Positions 50,201 to 51,216 of a DNA stretch of 51,216 nucleotides are shown here, piece by piece; the first letter of the stretch is position 1, and each line of letters opens with the position of its first letter. The position numbers and the translations under genes were made by a program. The notes beneath the pieces were generated by a model. It ran no database searches. It saw only the letters and a list, made by a program, of their open reading frames with translations, and was not told the origin of the DNA. Source of the stretch: Acidobacteriota bacterium (GTDB lineage Bacteria; Acidobacteriota; Thermoanaerobaculia; Multivoradales; J023). The DNA is taken from positions 1 to 51,216 of the forward strand of contig JAJCXO010000266.1 in the NCBI GenBank assembly GCA_029263395.1, in the 5' to 3' direction.

Positions 50201-51216
50201 CGGTGAGGATCTTGCGGATCCATCCGCTGCACAGACCGCGCGGACCATGCTCGAGGAAAATCCGGACGCCATCGTCCCAGGCTTGTCCGATTAGAGCTGG
50301 GAAGTCTAGAGTACGGATCGCCTGACCGAGGATGGCCTGGGCGGCGCTTTCGCGGTCCGGGTGATAGTGGCTCAGGGTCGAGTGGCTGTAGAAGCGCACA
50401 TCGGGCACGTCGGTGGTCGGTCGGCGATGGAGGTCGAGCCACGCCTCGGCTACTTCGCCAACTTCTGGACAATGTACCGCGAGGTCATAACCGAGCGGGA
50501 CCGCTGTGACTCCGAGCCGTTGGATCACCCGTTGGCAAGCCTCGTGGTCACCGCCGATCACCATATCTTCTGGGCTGTTGAGCAGGGTGAGATGCACGCG
50601 TTCTTCATCGGCGAGCACAGCACGCACCTGGTCGACCGGAGCGCTGATCACGAAGTTGGCCCAGGTGCCGTCCTCGAAGCCGGCAGCTTGCCAGGCTCGC
50701 TGAACCGCTGCGAAGTTGCCGCCAAGCTCGTGGGTGAATAGTCCACACTCGATCGTGTCGCGGTTCAGCGCATCGAGATCGTTCCAGGCTCCCATCGCCA
50801 TCAGCGAATTGGACTCACCAGAGGAGTAGCCGATGACGGCTTCGGGGGTGAGGCCGAGCATGCCGCGGCTGAGCTCGGTGTGCGCTTGACAGAGGAAGGA
50901 GCTACCCCACAGCTGTTGCAACGGGGTTAATGGTTCGTCACCCTGCCGGTACACCCAATCGGCAGCGGCTGGCATGTCTTCCATGCGTTGGCCGAGTTGA
51001 TCGAGTAGTGCCGGGAAGGCCAGCAGAAGCTCGCGTCCCATGCCGCGGTAGGCGGCTCCGGCACCGGTGTAGACAAACGCCAACTCGCCAGCCAACGGGG
51101 TGTCGTGGAAATAGACCCCGCGTCGCGGTGGCCGTTTGGCACCTGGATCGATCAGGCCAGCCGGTACACCCAGCAGGCGTTGCGCCTCGTGGCGATGGAT
51201 CGCGAGCTCGGCATCG
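44277..51216 (-). CDS. Pfa3-like PUFA/secondary-lipid synthase, C-terminal part (AT-DH-DH-DH-LPLAT), 5' end outside
   Basis: The frame is open to the window edge; 2,312 residues are visible. Numbering from the TTG at 51095, the AT domain (1-375) has S91 in GYSSGES and H208. It is preceded by a KS-AT linker-like segment (GVYFHDTPLAGELAFVYTG), so a ketosynthase region lies beyond the edge. A Pro/Ala/Gln linker (376-685) includes TANQTV repeats and an ITALQDQITTNQQSFL helix. Then follow two FabA-like double hotdogs: DH1 (686-1075; H969, E983) and DH2 (1100-1475; H1367, E1381), each with one half lacking the standard motif; a PKS-type DH (1540-1810; H1556, D1723); and a PlsC-like domain (1955-2190; NH in FLANHQVGVES, EGTRS). 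This order matches myxobacterial Pfa3. It should make a long, dehydrated acyl chain and pass it to a lysophospholipid. Confidence 0.85.
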   Translation of the reverse strand, partial: DAELAIHRHEAQRLLGVPAGLIDPGAKRPPRRGVYFHDTPLAGELAFVYTGAGAAYRGMGRELLLAFPALLDQLGQRMEDMPAAADWVYRQGDEPLTPLQQLWGSSFLCQAHTELSRGMLGLTPEAVIGYSSGESNSLMAMGAWNDLDALNRDTIECGLFTHELGGNFAAVQRAWQAAGFEDGTWANFVISAPVDQVRAVLADEERVHLTLLNSPEDMVIGGDHEACQRVIQRLGVTAVPLGYDLAVHCPEVGEVAEAWLDLHRRPTTDVPDVRFYSHSTLSHYHPDRESAAQAILGQAIRTLDFPALIGQAWDDGVRIFLEHGPRGLCSGWIRKILTARGIPTSGYLAVPLDRAGSVDKPGASLRQAVDATARLLAAGVDLSWAPFHADRNSRTAVSDKALSFPAHWPRVQLPTAPTAPSTTVTTVETQATVTANQTVTANQTVKAHQTVTASQPVSPIESPMTETPPPAASMSDMLMSNLEEPQFMAPAPTLPSVLPDFHVAPPQVTDPTPSATAPAATIATASRSAGVEAPNLPELAPVVAQPAAVSASASVTTASVESTPVPQMAPVAAPTGRWNPGVIHNITALQDQITTNQQSFLGAQTTLHQQFLALRQKALADMLHARTRFAASADVVVGLAGEPADVQSASVVAPIVEQQAPAESAAPIELKRAAIPVAPKPTPVTAPAPASTPKSAVEPAPTPEPEVAVAPQQQTQQPPKTLPGLRISRQELEVLASGKVSDIFGPMFERQDGYERQTRMPEPPFLLADRVTGIDAEPGTMGVGTIWTETDVTADSWYLHRGHMPGGLMIEAGQADLLLISWLGVDFLNQSERVYRLLGCELTYRGGLPSPGDTLAYDIHIDGHAKQGDVRLFFFHYDCRINDEVRLEVRHGQAGFFTDEELAGSAGVLWDPATETPPTGQLDPPRALPHHRQFSHDQMVAFSEGRVMDCMGPGFELAAAHTLTPAVQSGRMLLLDQVTQFDPAGGPWQRGYLRAVTAISAESWIYDGHFKNDLCMPGTLMLEGCFQALSFYLTACGFTLERDGWRFEPVPDETYLMRCRGQAIPSSRELVYEVFVHEVIAGPQPTVRADLLVTVDGLKAFHAQRLGLHLVPDWPLSIDPSMLDQPFPGGERPTGRPIAENDGFRFDYSSLLACAWGRPSEAFGEMYRVFDSPRSVARLPGPPYHFMSRIASIDGAMGRFEPGAILEAEYDVPPEAWYFAENGAPTMPFAVLMEAGLQPCGWLASYIGSALTTDTDLQFRNLDGTGTLTAEVLPTSGILTSHVKLTATSSSAGVLIVRFEVAMRDDHQPIFEMSTAFGFFPAAAMQNQVGLPSSDAERAWLTEPSDFQLDLTARPEAYCSGTLRLAERQLLMLDRITGFWPEAGKAGLGRLRAEKTVDPGEWFFKAHFFQDSVQPGSLGIEAMIQALQFAMIHCGLGEGIERPRFEPIGVDQPLTWKYRGQVLPTNGVITTELEIVEVGRDDRGAFAIAEAYLWVDGKRIYSATGLGMRIVSGPSDQAETLAGKEASTEPASEPVEVGGDVRAVDAAQPSIDTATSDPATTPGSEPVAADEVPASVTAIDGEEILDPAHDTWIVDHQPTWTIPALPMMTLVDRLAAAAHERRSDLRVIGFEDVRVQRWVSFPKGARRLKTEVMSEEHRGSEMGAIDVRLLAWRDAANPALSRFEVAATGRVLMARSFCSPPKPLPPLEDAVQQEDPYAAGELFHGPAFHLLQRLSMGQAGSSSELDAGAGSVPLATLHPALLDAATHGIPHAALHLWCADIPQDVVAYPQRLSEVRFYARPPASGTVRCEARFESYDPPHREAVFHLQMLVDDLPWADLRLHEVLLPKGPLGSAPALERRAFLRDHLPVPGLGLSRFEPEQTQLSEADIVASDWLPGTVAHAYGVSPEAARNRALMTREVAVKDHVAYRAEVHPASVSFAFDAEAHDSGVGEIGTAISDRYPLTSFPVALETAHGGEVTITDRGAPQVDLGPLRSYWSNHLGISDWPVEDVYYGLVERFVRRVVVVDPAGLRAIQGRSTLFLANHQVGVESLLFSMLASALAGTPTVTLAKAEHRTSWLGQLIAHCFSYPGVVDPEVITFFERENMRSLPLIIRKLGKRMRDEPRSVAVHCEGTRSLTCRQPVTSLSGSFVDMAVKNGAAIVPVRFIGGLPAEPLEQRIEFPLGHGQQDYWLGAPMLPEELETLRYKDRRQVVMEAINALGPSHDEEAPLPPNPEFAAEVDEWVANTGATHEHATIYKTLEHSRNPSREIQRLLAAVPNGRLLLDKSPTDQWLAEFARRLFGDRGPSVVTRS

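Overview
This window is GC-rich, gene-dense chromosomal DNA. It most likely comes from an environmental Acidobacteriota of the Thermoanaerobaculia type. Three features point there: a secreted peptidase with two FN3 domains and a characteristic C-terminal module; a TonB-receptor-like protein with an N-terminal carboxypeptidase-regulatory domain; and secreted or lipoprotein enzymes fused to TPR repeats, together with a secreted M14 peptidase ending in a short FADGFESGDTSAW tail. The assignment comes from family resemblance, not a database search.

Layout. 0-6 kb: end of an unknown gene, a secreted M14 peptidase, then tauABC (taurine-type ABC transporter) followed by a PLP decarboxylase of the cysteine-sulfinate/glutamate decarboxylase family. 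6-10 kb: a molybdopterin oxidoreductase (minus strand), divergent from a BON-OmpA envelope protein and a coiled-coil/HhH membrane protein. 10-17.6 kb: a lipid cluster with an AfsA-like hotdog protein, an amidohydrolase, two PlsC-type acyltransferases, an extended SDR, a fatty acyl-AMP ligase (FAAL) and an Sfp-type phosphopantetheinyl transferase. 17.6-21 kb: a small membrane protein and an AlgI/AlgJ-like O-acetylation pair. 21-24 kb: an SRPBCC-ArsR pair with a two-site candidate operator, a Cys-rich secreted protein, a UPF0175-PIN toxin-antitoxin pair and a tRNA-like remnant. 24-30.4 kb: a CotH-like protein, a secreted PPP-type phosphatase, a broken XRE antitoxin, a 42-bp tandem repeat and a divergent SecDF. 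30.5-37 kb: two TPR proteins (one a sulfatase-like lipoprotein), a deletion scar joining the 3' ends of a LysR and an EamA gene, and a methyltransferase. 37-44.3 kb: an M23 peptidase, the TonB-receptor-like protein and a GT39-like glycosyltransferase. 44.3-51.2 kb: the 3' part of a very large gene.

The outstanding element is that large gene (minus strand, open to the window edge). It encodes an acyltransferase, a long linker, two FabA-like double-hotdog dehydratases, a PKS-type dehydratase and a C-terminal PlsC-type glycerolipid acyltransferase. This is the layout of Pfa3-type polyunsaturated fatty acid / secondary-lipid synthases, in which the last domain would move the finished chain onto a lysophospholipid. 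A membrane glycosyltransferase gene follows 9 nt downstream. The phosphopantetheinyl transferase, FAAL, AfsA-like hotdog and two extra acyltransferases at 10.7-17.6 kb could belong to the same lipid programme, which is inference. The window also holds several signs of gene decay: a nonsense-truncated antitoxin, the LysR/EamA scar, the tRNA-like remnant and two degenerate intergenic repeat arrays.
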